Positions 51,954 to 60,589 of a stretch of 64,000 nt of DNA are shown in pieces. This DNA comes from DATMER01 sp963741305. GTDB lineage: Bacteria > Acidobacteriota > Thermoanaerobaculia > Multivoradales > UBA5704. Location: the NCBI GenBank assembly GCA_963741305.1, contig CAVUHL010000003.1, positions 5,952,001 to 6,016,000 of the forward strand, given 5' to 3'. The position numbers and the translations under genes are program-made. Below the pieces are notes generated by a model that was not told the origin of the DNA, made no database searches, and saw only the letters and a list, made by a program, of their open reading frames with translations. Numbering within the stretch: position 1 is the first letter of the stretch; every line of letters begins with the position of its first letter.

Positions 51954-53624
51954 ATGGATGCAGAAGCCAAGGGACTCCCCTGCCTGGACGTCTCGGCCGT
52001 GGCGCCGGCCTGGGACCGCTTCGTCGATTCGTTCCTGGAGGGCTACTTCGAGCGCAACCCCACCTTCTCGCAGTGGGCCGGACGGCACGAGCACGATGGC
52101 CGGCTGCCGGACTGGAGCCCCGAGGGCATCGCGGACCGCTCCGCCTGGCTGCGCGACGAGCGCGAGCGCGCCCTCGCTTTCGATCCCGACTGCCTCGACG
52201 AGCGCCGGCGGGTCGAGCGCTCGGCCCTGACGGCCCACATCGACGGCGACCTTTTCTGGGTCGATGGCGGCTGGCCCTGGCACAACCCGATCTACTACGC
52301 GGGGCCGATGGACCCCGCGCTCTACCTGACCCGCGAGTACGCCCCGCTCGAGCAGCGCATGCGCGCCTACGTCGAGTATGCGAAGGCGATCCCGGCGACC
52401 ACGGCCCAGGTCCGCGCCAATTTGAAGACGCCCATGCCCAAGAGCTTCGCCGAGTTGGGAGAGATGTCCTTCCGCGGCCTCGCCGGCTATTTCGAGAGCG
52501 ACGTCCCCCCCGTCTTCGCCACGGTGGAGGACCCCGGCCTGCAGGCCGCCTTCCGCGAAGCCAATGCCGCCGCGGCCGTGGCCGTGCGGGAGCTGGGCGC
52601 CTGGTTCCAGGGGCAGATCGCCTCGGCGCCCGAAGAAGGGTTCGCCCTCGGCGCCGGCCTCTTCATGAGGATGCTCCGCGAGACGGAGCAGGTGGACGTC
52701 TCCCTGGCCGACCTGGAGGCCGCCGGCCGCCGCGAGCTGGAGCGCAACCAGTCGGCCCTGCGCGAGGCATGCGCCGAATGGGCTCCGGGCGTCTCGATTC
52801 CAGAGTGCCTGGCCCGGGTGCAGGCAGAAAAGCCGCCGGAGGGGCCGGTCGGGGCGGCCCGCCGCCAGCTTGCCGGACTGCGCCGCTTCGTGGAGGAAGC
52901 CGGGCTGGTCAGCATCCCCGGCGACGAGCAGGCCCAGGTCGAGGAGTCGCCGCCGTACCAGCGCTGGAACTCGGCGTACATCGACATCCCCGGCCCCTAT
53001 GACAAGCACCTGCCGGCGATCTATTACATCTCGCCGCCAGATGCCGCGTGGACTCCCGAAGAGCGCGCCGCCTACATCGCGGGCGAGGCAGACCTGCTGT
53101 TCATCACGGCGCACGAGGTCTGGCCCGGGCACTTCCTGCAATTCCTGCACTCGAACCGCGCCGAGTCGCTGGTGGGCCGGCTCTTCGTGGGCTATGGCTT
53201 CGCCGAGGGCTGGGCGCACTACTCCGAGGAGCTGATCTGGGAGGCGGGCTTCGGTGCGGGAGATGCCAAGACGCGGATCGGCCAGCTCCAGAACGCCCTG
53301 CTGCGCAACGTCCGCTACCTGGTGGCGATCGGCCTCCACACCGGAGGCATGACGCTCGCCGAGGCCGAGCAGATGTTCCGCGAGCAAGGCTTCCAGGATG
53401 CGGCCAACGCCCGGCAGCAGGCAGCCCGCGGCACGTTCGACCCGGCTTTCCTCAACTACACGCTGGGCAAGCTGATGGTACGGAAGCTGCGCGAGGACTG
53501 GACCGCGTCGAGGGGTGGGCGCGCCGCCTGGCGCGAGTTCCACGACCGGTTTCTCTCCTACGGCGGGCCGCCGATTCCGCTGGTACGCGAGGCGATGGGG
53601 GTGGCGGGCGGACCGCTGTTTTAA
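51954..53624 (+). CDS. DUF885 family putative metallopeptidase
   Basis: 556 residues of the DUF885 family. It carries a zinc-binding HExxxGH motif (ITAHEVWPGHFLQFLH, about residue 385) and a downstream acidic helix (EGWAHYSEEL). No signal peptide is visible, suggesting cytoplasmic location, although many relatives are exported. The family resembles carboxypeptidase-like enzymes, with activity mostly untested. An 18-bp stem hairpin immediately follows. Confidence 0.88.
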   Translation: MDAEAKGLPCLDVSAVAPAWDRFVDSFLEGYFERNPTFSQWAGRHEHDGRLPDWSPEGIADRSAWLRDERERALAFDPDCLDERRRVERSALTAHIDGDLFWVDGGWPWHNPIYYAGPMDPALYLTREYAPLEQRMRAYVEYAKAIPATTAQVRANLKTPMPKSFAELGEMSFRGLAGYFESDVPPVFATVEDPGLQAAFREANAAAAVAVRELGAWFQGQIASAPEEGFALGAGLFMRMLRETEQVDVSLADLEAAGRRELERNQSALREACAEWAPGVSIPECLARVQAEKPPEGPVGAARRQLAGLRRFVEEAGLVSIPGDEQAQVEESPPYQRWNSAYIDIPGPYDKHLPAIYYISPPDAAWTPEERAAYIAGEADLLFITAHEVWPGHFLQFLHSNRAESLVGRLFVGYGFAEGWAHYSEELIWEAGFGAGDAKTRIGQLQNALLRNVRYLVAIGLHTGGMTLAEAEQMFREQGFQDAANARQQAARGTFDPAFLNYTLGKLMVRKLREDWTASRGGRAAWREFHDRFLSYGGPPIPLVREAMGVAGGPLF

Positions 53625-53673
53625 AGGACCCAAAGGACAAAGACTTCTGTTGCTGTTGTCCTTTGGGTCCTTT
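53623..53673. terminator. Long perfect hairpin between convergent genes
   Basis: AAAGGACCCAAAGGACAA (53623-53640) and its exact complement (53656-53673) make an 18-bp stem with a 15-base loop, beginning inside the DUF885 stop codon. It is followed by related words (AAGTCCTTTTGGTCCTT). It probably terminates both convergent transcripts, but it is longer than a usual terminator stem. Confidence 0.75.
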
Positions 53674-53689
53674 AAGTCCTTTTGGTCCT

Positions 53690-55401
53690 TCAGCGCTTGC
53701 GCGGCCCCGCTGAATCACTCCCCTCTGCCGCCCCGGCCGCCAGGCACGGCCGGCCGTCATCAGGCTGGCAGATGCGGCCCTCGGCCTTGGGTGAAATCCC
53801 CTGGCCTTGGAAGACGGAAGTGCCGGCGGCCCGGAGGGCCTCCTCCACCACTTCCTTGAGGTCGCGGCCCTCCGCGGCGCAGCCCTCCACCTTCTGATTC
53901 ATGCTCAGCATGGTGTAGCCGTCCTGATCCCCCATTTCGGGGTCCACCAGGTAGTCGTTGGTCGCGACCACGATGGCTTCGTCCGGACGGACCTGCCGCG
54001 CCCCTCCCTCCCCAAGAAGGCTCAGATTCCTCGCCGCCTTCCCGGTCGTGTCATGAACGTAGGCCATCCCCGCGACCTGGAGCCAGCTTCCGCTCCCGGG
54101 CCAGTGCTGGACCGAGTTGTCCACGACCTTCTGCAGGGCGGCGCCGTCGATGCGGATCAGGCGCAGCGGTGTTGGATAGGCGAACAGCTCCTCGACGTGC
54201 CGGCGGGTGATGCGGGTGCCGGCGGGGAGGTCCGTGTTCAGGCGCAGGGAGCCCGAGTTGATGAAGGACACCTGGGCTCCGCACTCTTTCATCTGCTGCA
54301 GCATCTGGTCCGCAACCCAGTCGCCGAGCGAGGTCTCGGAGCCGCGGATCTTGTTTTCTTCGGCTTCCAGCAGCGTGCGCGTGATGCCGTAGATCTCGCC
54401 CAGGCAGCCCGGGGGGAGCCCGCCTGTGTGCAGAACTGCTGCTCGTGCTTCGCCTGCCAGTCGCCGACCAGTTGCAGGACGTCCGGGTCCGGCTTGACCT
54501 GCATGCGCTCCAGGGCCTGGAAGTCGTGCGAGACATTCACGCGGCCGTCCCGTCCCACCGAGAGGCGGACCACCGTGGCCGTCCGGGCGTCGGCGTCGGC
54601 CTTGAAGATGCGGCGGCGGCCGACTTCGACCGCCATCTTCTCGTGGTCGTGGCCGCCGAGGATCAGGTCCGGCCCGGCATCCCCAAGAGTTTCTAGAAGC
54701 CGGCGGTCCTCCTCGGCCTGGAGGTGGGTCATGGCCACGACGACCTCGGCCCCCTGGGCGCGCAGCTCGGCGGTCAGCTCCCGCGCCGTCTCGATCGGGT
54801 CCGCAAACTCATCCACATAGGCCACTCCGGCCGTGGGGATGGTGACGCCGAAGAAGCCGATGCGGATGCCGCCGCTCACCACCACGTTGGTCCGTGCCAG
54901 GTTGGGAGCCTCGACCAGGGGAGCGCCGTCCTCTCCCTTCTTGAAGACGATGTTGCTGCCGAGCCAGCGGAACTGCAACTCCTCGATCCGCTTGTCCAGG
55001 ATGGCCGCGTCCTTGAGCTTCGTCTTCTCCAGCTCGTGGTTGCCGAGGACGACGAGCATCCGGTCGTCGAATGCGGTGTTCCCGTCGAGCGAGTTCATCA
55101 CGGAGATCATCTGCTCGCCGTTGTACATGCGGCTCGCGAAGGAGGGGAAGAGGAAGTCGCCGCCGTGGATCAGCAGCAGGTCGGGGTACCTCTTCTCCAT
55201 CTCCTTGCGCAGGGTGCGGAGGCGGGCCAGCCCGCCGACCTGCCCGTCCTCGACCCCTTCGATCCGGTAGACGTCGTTGACGTGGAGGAGGACCGCCCTG
55301 CGCTCTCCCTGGGCAGGAACATCGTCGGCGGGTTTCCGGGTTCCCTGCGAGGCGCAGGAGGCCAGGGTCAAGGTCAGCAGGAGAAGGGGAATCCGTTTCA
55401 T
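53690..55401 (-). pseudogene. Frameshifted 5'-nucleotidase / 2',3'-cyclic phosphodiesterase lipoprotein
   Basis: The reading begins MKRIPLLLLTLTLASCASQG (lipoprotein signal) and continues as a UshA-type metallophosphoesterase: LLHVNDVYRIEG, GGDFLFPS, VLGNHELE, MTHLQAEED, GGHDHEK. After KHEQQFCTQAG the frame breaks in a C6 run near 54411-54416 and resumes one frame over as LGEIYGITRTLLEAEENKIRGS, continuing through the C-terminal nucleotidase domain (SFINSGSLRLNTDLPAG, TNDYLVDPEMG). One extra C would restore a full protein of about 570 residues. This may be a sequencing error, a recent pseudogene or slippage-prone site. Confidence 0.82.
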
Positions 55402-55403
55402 GC

Positions 55404-55829
55404 TCAATCCTCTTCCATCTCTTCGGCAGTGAGAGGGCGCTCGGGGAGCGGCCGCGCCAGGATGCGGAACTCGCGCACGATCTTGCCGCCGAGGAGATGC
55501 TCTTGCAGGATGCGCTCGAGGACCGGCGGCTCGCAGTGGCCGTACCAGACGCCATCGGGGTAGACGACCGCGATCGGGCCGCCGGTGCAGATGTCCAGGC
55601 AATTGGCCCGGCTGCAGTAGACGCCCCCCTTCCTCGACAGCCCCAGCTCCTTGAGCCTCTTTTGCAGGTACTTCCAGGAACGGAGCGTCTCCTTGCGGCT
55701 GGCGCACTTGGGCTTGGTCGGGTCGCAGCAGAGGAAGATGTGGCGCTCGATGCGGTCCAGGCGCAGCTTCTCCGCGGTGCGGCGCTGCTTCCTGATGACA
55801 TCCTTCGGAGGCTTCTCGTGCGCTTCCAT
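55404..55829 (-). CDS. Thioredoxin-fold (2Fe-2S) ferredoxin
   Basis: 141 residues with the shethna-type/thioredoxin-like 2Fe-2S pattern: HIFLCCDPTKPKCA, then VYCSRANCLDICTGGPIAVVYPDGVWYG. The spacing of Cys residues fits ferredoxins of the NuoE-like fold. A single-electron carrier role is likely, partner unknown. It lies 2 bases upstream of the nucleotidase start and is probably co-transcribed with it. Confidence 0.88.
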   Translation of the reverse strand: MEAHEKPPKDVIRKQRRTAEKLRLDRIERHIFLCCDPTKPKCASRKETLRSWKYLQKRLKELGLSRKGGVYCSRANCLDICTGGPIAVVYPDGVWYGHCEPPVLERILQEHLLGGKIVREFRILARPLPERPLTAEEMEED

Positions 55830-55866
55830 GGGCCGCCTACTCTACCAGCAGGGCTATCATGAGGGC

Positions 55867-57216
55867 ATGAAGCCCCTGCTGTTGCTCCTCCTCCTGGTCG
55901 GCATGAACGGCTCGGCTGCCATCGAGCGGCCGAACGTGCTCATCATCCTGACCGACGACCAGACCCTGGAGTCCATGCGCGTCCTCGAGAAGACACGGCG
56001 CCTCCTCGGTCAGGAGGGGACGGCGTTCGCGAACGCCTTCGTCTCGTACCCGATCTGCTGCCCATCCCGTGCCACCCTCCTGACCGGGCAGTACGCGCAC
56101 AACCACAAGGTGATGGCGAACAAGCCGCCGGACGGGGGCTACGGCAGGCTGGACCACTCCAACACGCTGCCGGTCTGGCTGCAGGAGTCGGGGTACGAGA
56201 CCGCCCATGTCGGCAAGTACCTGAACGGCTACAAGGGGCCCGAGGTGCCGCCGGGCTGGTCGCACTGGTTCGGGCTTTCCGATCCGAGCACCTACCAGTT
56301 CTACGGCTACACGGCGATCGACGGCGGCAAGGCGGTCCACTACGGCAATGCGGAGGAGGACTACCAGACCGACGTATTGGCTACCAAGGCCGAGGCGGTC
56401 CTGCGGGAGATGGACGAGCCGTTCTTCCTGAGCGTTGCCCCGGTCGCCCCGCACCAGGAGCGCAGCGACGAGGCGGGCAAGGGGACTCCCCCGCGGCCGG
56501 CAAAGCGCCACATTGGCCGCTTCTCCAGCGAGCCGCTGCCCCCTGGAGCTTCTTTCGACGAGGCGGACGTCAAGGACAAGCCGCCTCACATCCAGAAGCT
56601 CCGCCCGCTGGGCGAGGCGAGGAAGGCCCAGATCCTCCGGACGTACCGCTCCCAGTTGGAGTCGCTCCTGGCCATCGACGACCTGGTCGAGCGCCTGGTC
56701 AACACCCTCGAGGAGACCGGCCAGCTCGACCGCACCGTCATCTTCTTCACCTCGGACAACGGCTTTTTCCATGGCCAGCACCGGATCCCCGACGGCAAGC
56801 TCCTCCCCTACGAAGAGGCCATCCACGTGCCCCTGATCGTCCGCGGAGGCGGATTCCCGGCGGGGGCCACGGCCCTCCAGCCGGTCTCCAACGTGGACAT
56901 CGCCCCGACGATCGCCGCCCTGGCCGGAGCCGCGGCGCGGAGGAAGATGGACGGCCGCAATCTCCTCCCCGTGGCCCTGGACCCGTCCGCCGGGCAGGAC
57001 CGGGCGCTGCTGATCGAGGCGCTGAGCCGCAACCGGTCGCGCCCCTCCTACGAGGCGGTCCGGACCGCCCGCTGGATGTGGATCGAGTACCGCAATGGCA
57101 GCCGGGAGCTCTACGACATGCAGGCGGACCCGCTCCAGCTCCAGAGCCGGCACAAGGCGCCGGGGCTCTCCAAGGTGCGCGCCGACCTCGCCCGCCGGCT
57201 GGCTGGGCTGCGATAA
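55867..57216 (+). CDS. Exported sulfatase
   Basis: 449 residues with a signal peptide (PLLLLLLLVGMNGSAA). Sulfatase domain: NVLIILTDDQ (metal), SYPICCPSRATLLTG with the Cys that is converted to formylglycine, HVGKYLNGY, and FFTSDNGFFHGQH. It is most like glycosaminoglycan N-acetylglucosamine-6-sulfatase-type enzymes; the exact substrate is inferred. No formylglycine-generating enzyme is in the window. ATG 55867 is chosen for the signal peptide. Confidence 0.92.
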   Translation: MKPLLLLLLLVGMNGSAAIERPNVLIILTDDQTLESMRVLEKTRRLLGQEGTAFANAFVSYPICCPSRATLLTGQYAHNHKVMANKPPDGGYGRLDHSNTLPVWLQESGYETAHVGKYLNGYKGPEVPPGWSHWFGLSDPSTYQFYGYTAIDGGKAVHYGNAEEDYQTDVLATKAEAVLREMDEPFFLSVAPVAPHQERSDEAGKGTPPRPAKRHIGRFSSEPLPPGASFDEADVKDKPPHIQKLRPLGEARKAQILRTYRSQLESLLAIDDLVERLVNTLEETGQLDRTVIFFTSDNGFFHGQHRIPDGKLLPYEEAIHVPLIVRGGGFPAGATALQPVSNVDIAPTIAALAGAAARRKMDGRNLLPVALDPSAGQDRALLIEALSRNRSRPSYEAVRTARWMWIEYRNGSRELYDMQADPLQLQSRHKAPGLSKVRADLARRLAGLR

Positions 57217-57228
57217 GATCGCGCTTCC

Positions 57229-58227
57229 ATGCGGAACGGCTATCCCCTCGTCGAGCTCCACCGCCACCTGGACGGCAATGTCCGTCTGGAAACCGTCATC
57301 GACCTCGCCCGGCAGCACAAGGTGGACCTCCCGGCCATGACGGTCGAGGGGATCCGCCCCTACGTCCAGGTCGCGGGGCAGGAGCCGAGCCTCATGGACT
57401 TCATCGCCAAGTTCGAGATGCTGCAGCGGGTCATGGTGGACTACGGCGCCGTGCGCCGGATCGTGCGCGAGAACCTGGAAGACGCGGTCCGCGAGGGGAT
57501 CGACTACGTCGAGCTGCGCTTCAGCCCGTCGTTCATGGCCGAGTACCACGGGCTCGACACCTTCGGCGTGGCCGAAGCCGCCTGCGACGCCCTGGAGGAG
57601 GGCCGCGCTTTGCCGGTCAAGGCGAAGCTCATCGGGATCATCTCCCGCCACTACGGCGCGGAGCGGGGCTGGACCGAGCTGGAGGCGGCGATCCGCGGCC
57701 GTGACCGGGGCATCGTGGCGCTCGATCTGGCCGGGGACGAAGCCGGCTTCCCGGGCGAGCTGTTCGTGGACCACTTCCGCAAGGCGCGGGAGGCCGGGTT
57801 GCGGGTGATCGCGCATGCGGGAGAGGCGGCCGGAGCAGAGAGCGTCCGGCAGGCGGTGCTCGGGCTCGGAGCGGAGCGCATCGGCCATGGCGTCCGGTCG
57901 GTCGAGGACCCCGAGGTGCTGGAGCTGCTCGCCGAGCGGGGAATCCCCCTGGAAGTCTGCCCGACCAGCAACGTCCAGACGAGCACCGTGCCCGACTACG
58001 CATCCCACCCCCTGGCCGCCCTGCTCGCCCGCGGGCTGGCCGTCACCCTGAACACCGACGACCCGAGCATCAGTGGCATCGACCTGGCACACGAGTACCG
58101 GATCGCGCAGGAGGAGCTGGGCCTGAGCGAGGACGACCTGCGGAAAATGCAGGAGAACGCTGTGGCCGCCGCCTTCCTCAGCCCTGAGGAGCGCGGCGAC
58201 CTGCTGGGAGTGTTGCCACCCTATTGA
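57229..58227 (+). CDS. add: Adenosine deaminase
   Basis: 332 residues: PLVELHRHLDGNVR (zinc HxH), VIAHAGEAAGAES, IGHGVRSV, LEVCPTSNVQT and LNTDDPSISG are the full set of adenosine deaminase motifs. It converts adenosine to inosine in purine salvage. It lies 12 bases after the sulfatase gene and 15 bases before the H-NS-like gene, all on the plus strand. Adenine deaminase is a close alternative. Confidence 0.93.
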   Translation: MRNGYPLVELHRHLDGNVRLETVIDLARQHKVDLPAMTVEGIRPYVQVAGQEPSLMDFIAKFEMLQRVMVDYGAVRRIVRENLEDAVREGIDYVELRFSPSFMAEYHGLDTFGVAEAACDALEEGRALPVKAKLIGIISRHYGAERGWTELEAAIRGRDRGIVALDLAGDEAGFPGELFVDHFRKAREAGLRVIAHAGEAAGAESVRQAVLGLGAERIGHGVRSVEDPEVLELLAERGIPLEVCPTSNVQTSTVPDYASHPLAALLARGLAVTLNTDDPSISGIDLAHEYRIAQEELGLSEDDLRKMQENAVAAAFLSPEERGDLLGVLPPY

Positions 58228-58242
58228 GGAGGAGGAGGTTTC

Positions 58243-58572
58243 ATGGCGAAGTTCGACCTATCCAAGCTCTCGCTGGAAGAGCTGCAGACCCTGGCACGCG
58301 ACATCGAGCAGGAGATCATCGGCCGCCGCGAGGCGGACCGGGAGCGGGTGATCGCCCAGATGCGCGAAATGGCCGGCTCCCTCGGCATGTCGTTGGAGGA
58401 TCTCCTGAAGCAGGAACGCGGGCGCGAGCGCTCCCGGGTGCCCTCAACCTCCGTGCGCTTCCGCCACCCCGAGAACGCCGCCCTGACCTGGGCCGGCCGC
58501 GGCAAGCGCCCGCAGTGGGTCAACCAGTGGCTGGCTTCGGGGCGGACGCTCGAGGATCTGTCGAGCGGGTAG
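58243..58572 (+). CDS. H-NS family nucleoid protein
   Basis: 109 residues. N-terminal helices (LSKLSLEELQTLARDIEQEI) for oligomerisation and a C-terminal DNA-binding motif VRFRHPENAALTWAGRGKRP then QWVNQWLASG, as in H-NS histone-family proteins. GGAGGAGGAGGTTTC precedes the ATG. H-NS is mainly proteobacterial, so transfer is possible. It would bind and silence AT-rich DNA. Confidence 0.9.
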   Translation: MAKFDLSKLSLEELQTLARDIEQEIIGRREADRERVIAQMREMAGSLGMSLEDLLKQERGRERSRVPSTSVRFRHPENAALTWAGRGKRPQWVNQWLASGRTLEDLSSG

Positions 58573-58578
58573 AGCGCT

Positions 58579-58624
58579 TGTAACCATGCAAATTGAAAGC
58601 TAGACTTTCAGAATGCATGGTTAC
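58579..58624 (+). promoter_or_regulatory. Promoter with 11-bp inverted repeat over the ATPase start
   Basis: TTGTAA (58579-58584) and TAGACT (58601-58606), spaced 16 bases, form a likely promoter ending 6 bases before ATG 58613, so the message would be leaderless. GTAACCATGCA (58580-58590) and TGCATGGTTAC (58614-58624) are a perfect inverted repeat, with a nested GAAAG / CTTTC pair. The right arm covers the first four codons. This suggests autoregulation. Confidence 0.65.
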
Positions 58625-59791
58625 ATCCCTAGGAAGATCCAAAAGCTGATCGAGGCACGGCTGGCGGATTTCCCCATTGTGGCGATCCTGGGTCCACGCC
58701 AGTGTGGCAAAACCACGCTGGTCCGGGAGACGGTAGGAGGCCATCCCGGTGTCGTCTACCTGGACCTGGAGCGGCCTTCGGACCTGGGCAAGCTCCGCGA
58801 TCCCGAGCTCTTCTTCAACCTGCACCGTTCGCAGGGCACGGGGTCTCTTTTCTGCCTCGACGAGATCCAGCGAGCCCCGGAAATCTTTCCTCTCTTGCGC
58901 AGCCTGGCCGACGAGGAGAGGCGCAACGGGCAGTTCCTGCTCCTGGGCTCCGCCTCGCGCGACCTCCTCCGGCAGACCTCCGAGACGCTGGCCGGCAGGA
59001 TCACCTACCTGGAGCTGACGCCGTTCCTCGCGAGCGAGCTGCCCGCGGACGACCCGGGAGTGCTCCCCCGCCTCTGGTTCCGGGGAGGGTTTCCCCGGAG
59101 CTTCCTCGCCCCGAGCGAGGAGAGCAGCCGTGCTTGGCGGGACAGCTTCACCCGGACGTTCCTCGAGCGCGACATCCCGCAGCTCGGCTTCAACGTCCCA
59201 GCCGCGACGCTGCATCGCCTCTGGCGCATGCTGGCTCATCTCCACGGGCAGATGCCCAATGGCTCTCAGCTCGGCGCGGCCCTTGGAGTGAGCCATACCA
59301 CGGTACGCTCCTATCTCGACCTGCTCACCCAGACTTTCATGGTGCGCCTTCTGGAGCCTTTCGCCGCCAACCTGAAGAAGCGGATCGTCAAGTCGCCGAA
59401 GGTCTACCTCCGGGACCCGGGCATCCTGCACAGCCTTCTCCAGATCGACAGCCTCGACGACCTGCTGGCGCACCCCGCCTGCGGCACGTCGTGGGAGGGG
59501 CTGGTGATCGAGAACGTCGTTGCCGCCCTGCCCGGCTGGCAGTGCGGCTTCTACCGCACCGCCGCGGGAGCGGAGGTCGACCTCATTCTGGAGCGAGGCC
59601 GGCGGCGAATCGCTGTCGAGTGCAAGGTCTCCACGGCTCCCACGGTGTCACGCGGCTTCTGGAGCGCCCTCGACGACCTGGACATTGACGAAGCGTGGGT
59701 GATCGCGCCGGTCGCGGAGCCATATCCGCTTCGGAAGGGGGTCAATGTGGCACCCCTGCGGGTGCTTCTCGACCACTTGGCAACGGCATGA
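58613..59791 (+). CDS. AAA ATPase with DUF4143 nuclease-like domain
   Basis: 392 residues. Walker A GPRQCGKTTLV, Walker B LFCLDEIQRAPE, sensor LLLGSASRD, winged-helix region (SQLGAALGVSHTTVRSYLDLL) and C-terminal DUF4143 with a restriction-like motif (EVDLILERGRRRIAVECKV). Common mobile gene in bacteria and archaea; role unproven. It starts at 58613 in a palindromic promoter and overlaps the next gene by 4 bases (ATGA). Confidence 0.9.
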   Translation: MHGYIPRKIQKLIEARLADFPIVAILGPRQCGKTTLVRETVGGHPGVVYLDLERPSDLGKLRDPELFFNLHRSQGTGSLFCLDEIQRAPEIFPLLRSLADEERRNGQFLLLGSASRDLLRQTSETLAGRITYLELTPFLASELPADDPGVLPRLWFRGGFPRSFLAPSEESSRAWRDSFTRTFLERDIPQLGFNVPAATLHRLWRMLAHLHGQMPNGSQLGAALGVSHTTVRSYLDLLTQTFMVRLLEPFAANLKKRIVKSPKVYLRDPGILHSLLQIDSLDDLLAHPACGTSWEGLVIENVVAALPGWQCGFYRTAAGAEVDLILERGRRRIAVECKVSTAPTVSRGFWSALDDLDIDEAWVIAPVAEPYPLRKGVNVAPLRVLLDHLATA

Positions 59792-60350
59792 ACCCCATCA
59801 CTCACGGCCTCATCGGCTGGTCCACGGCCCATCTTGCGCCGGGCCTGTCGCGCCGGGAGCTGGCCTTCATCGTCGCCGCGGCCCTGGCGCCGGACCTCGA
59901 TGGGCTGGGGATCGTCGCCGAGCTCGCCACCCGTGGCTCCGAGAGGCCGCTGCTCTGGTGTCCGAGTACCATCACACCTTCGGGCATAGCCTGCCGTTCG
60001 CGGCCGCCTTGTCGGCAGCGGCCTGGCTCAGCACGCGCAAGGCCGTAGCCGCGTTCCTGGTCTTCCTCAACGTCCACCTCCATCTCCTGGGCGACTTGAT
60101 GGGTGCGCGTGGCCCCGACGGTTCGCAGTGGCCGATCCCGTACCTGTGGCCTTTTTCGGAGAGCCCGCAGCTCACGGTCTCCTGGCAATGGACCCTGAAT
60201 GCCTGGCCCAACGTCCTGATCAGCTTGCTGCTCCTGGCTCATCTGTTCTGGCTGGCCTGGGCACGCGGGGTATCGCCGCTCGGGCTCGTCTCGAGGCGGG
60301 CCGATGCGGCGTTCGTCAAGGCCCTGCGGAACCGGTTCCCAAAACCGTAG
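59788..60350 (+). pseudogene. Frameshifted YdjM-like metal-dependent membrane hydrolase
   Basis: The frame from ATG 59788 reads NPITHGLIGWSTAHLAPGL then APDLDGLGIVAELATRG, characteristic of YdjM/DUF457-type membrane proteins. Near 59955-59962 it shifts by one base and continues SEYHHTFGHSLPFAAALSAA and NVHLHLLGDLMGARGPDG to the stop at 60350. One added base would restore about 187 residues with several membrane segments. It may be a sequencing error or a real frameshift. The start overlaps the ATPase stop by 4 bases. Confidence 0.78.
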
Positions 60351-60358
60351 CAGCGTCT

Positions 60359-60589
60359 GCTTGGCAAAAAACCATTGCCGCTAGGCGGCGAGGCACCCTC
60401 GCTTCATGACTAGCCGGCACGGCTTCATGACTAGCCGGCACCGCTTCCTGAGAAGCAGCCGTCGCTAGATGCCAAGCGGCCATCCCTTCATGGCAAGCCG
60501 TCACGGTTTCGTGCCGAGCAGCCGTCGCTTCAAGCCGAGCGGCCTTGGCCTGGCTTCAAGCAGCCGCAGCTCCTTGCCTAGGAACGCTA
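60359..60589. repeat. Degenerate 21-bp tandem array D (11 units, GCTT-AAGC dyads)
   Basis: Eleven units of exactly 21 bases, starting at 60359 and every 21 bases after, with no length change. Consensus is near GCTTCATGCCAAGCCGGC plus about 3 variable bases; units 3 and 4 (60401 and 60422) differ at one position. Dyad GCTT-6 bases-AAGC recurs. The array begins 9 bases after the YdjM-like stop and ends precisely on the stop codon (60587-60589) of the Tim44-like gene. It has no coding potential. Confidence 0.9.

Noticed and set aside
54289..54430. Programmed frameshift in the nucleotidase gene
   Set aside because: No slippery heptamer with a downstream structure of the known type; a simple indel in a C run is the more economical explanation.
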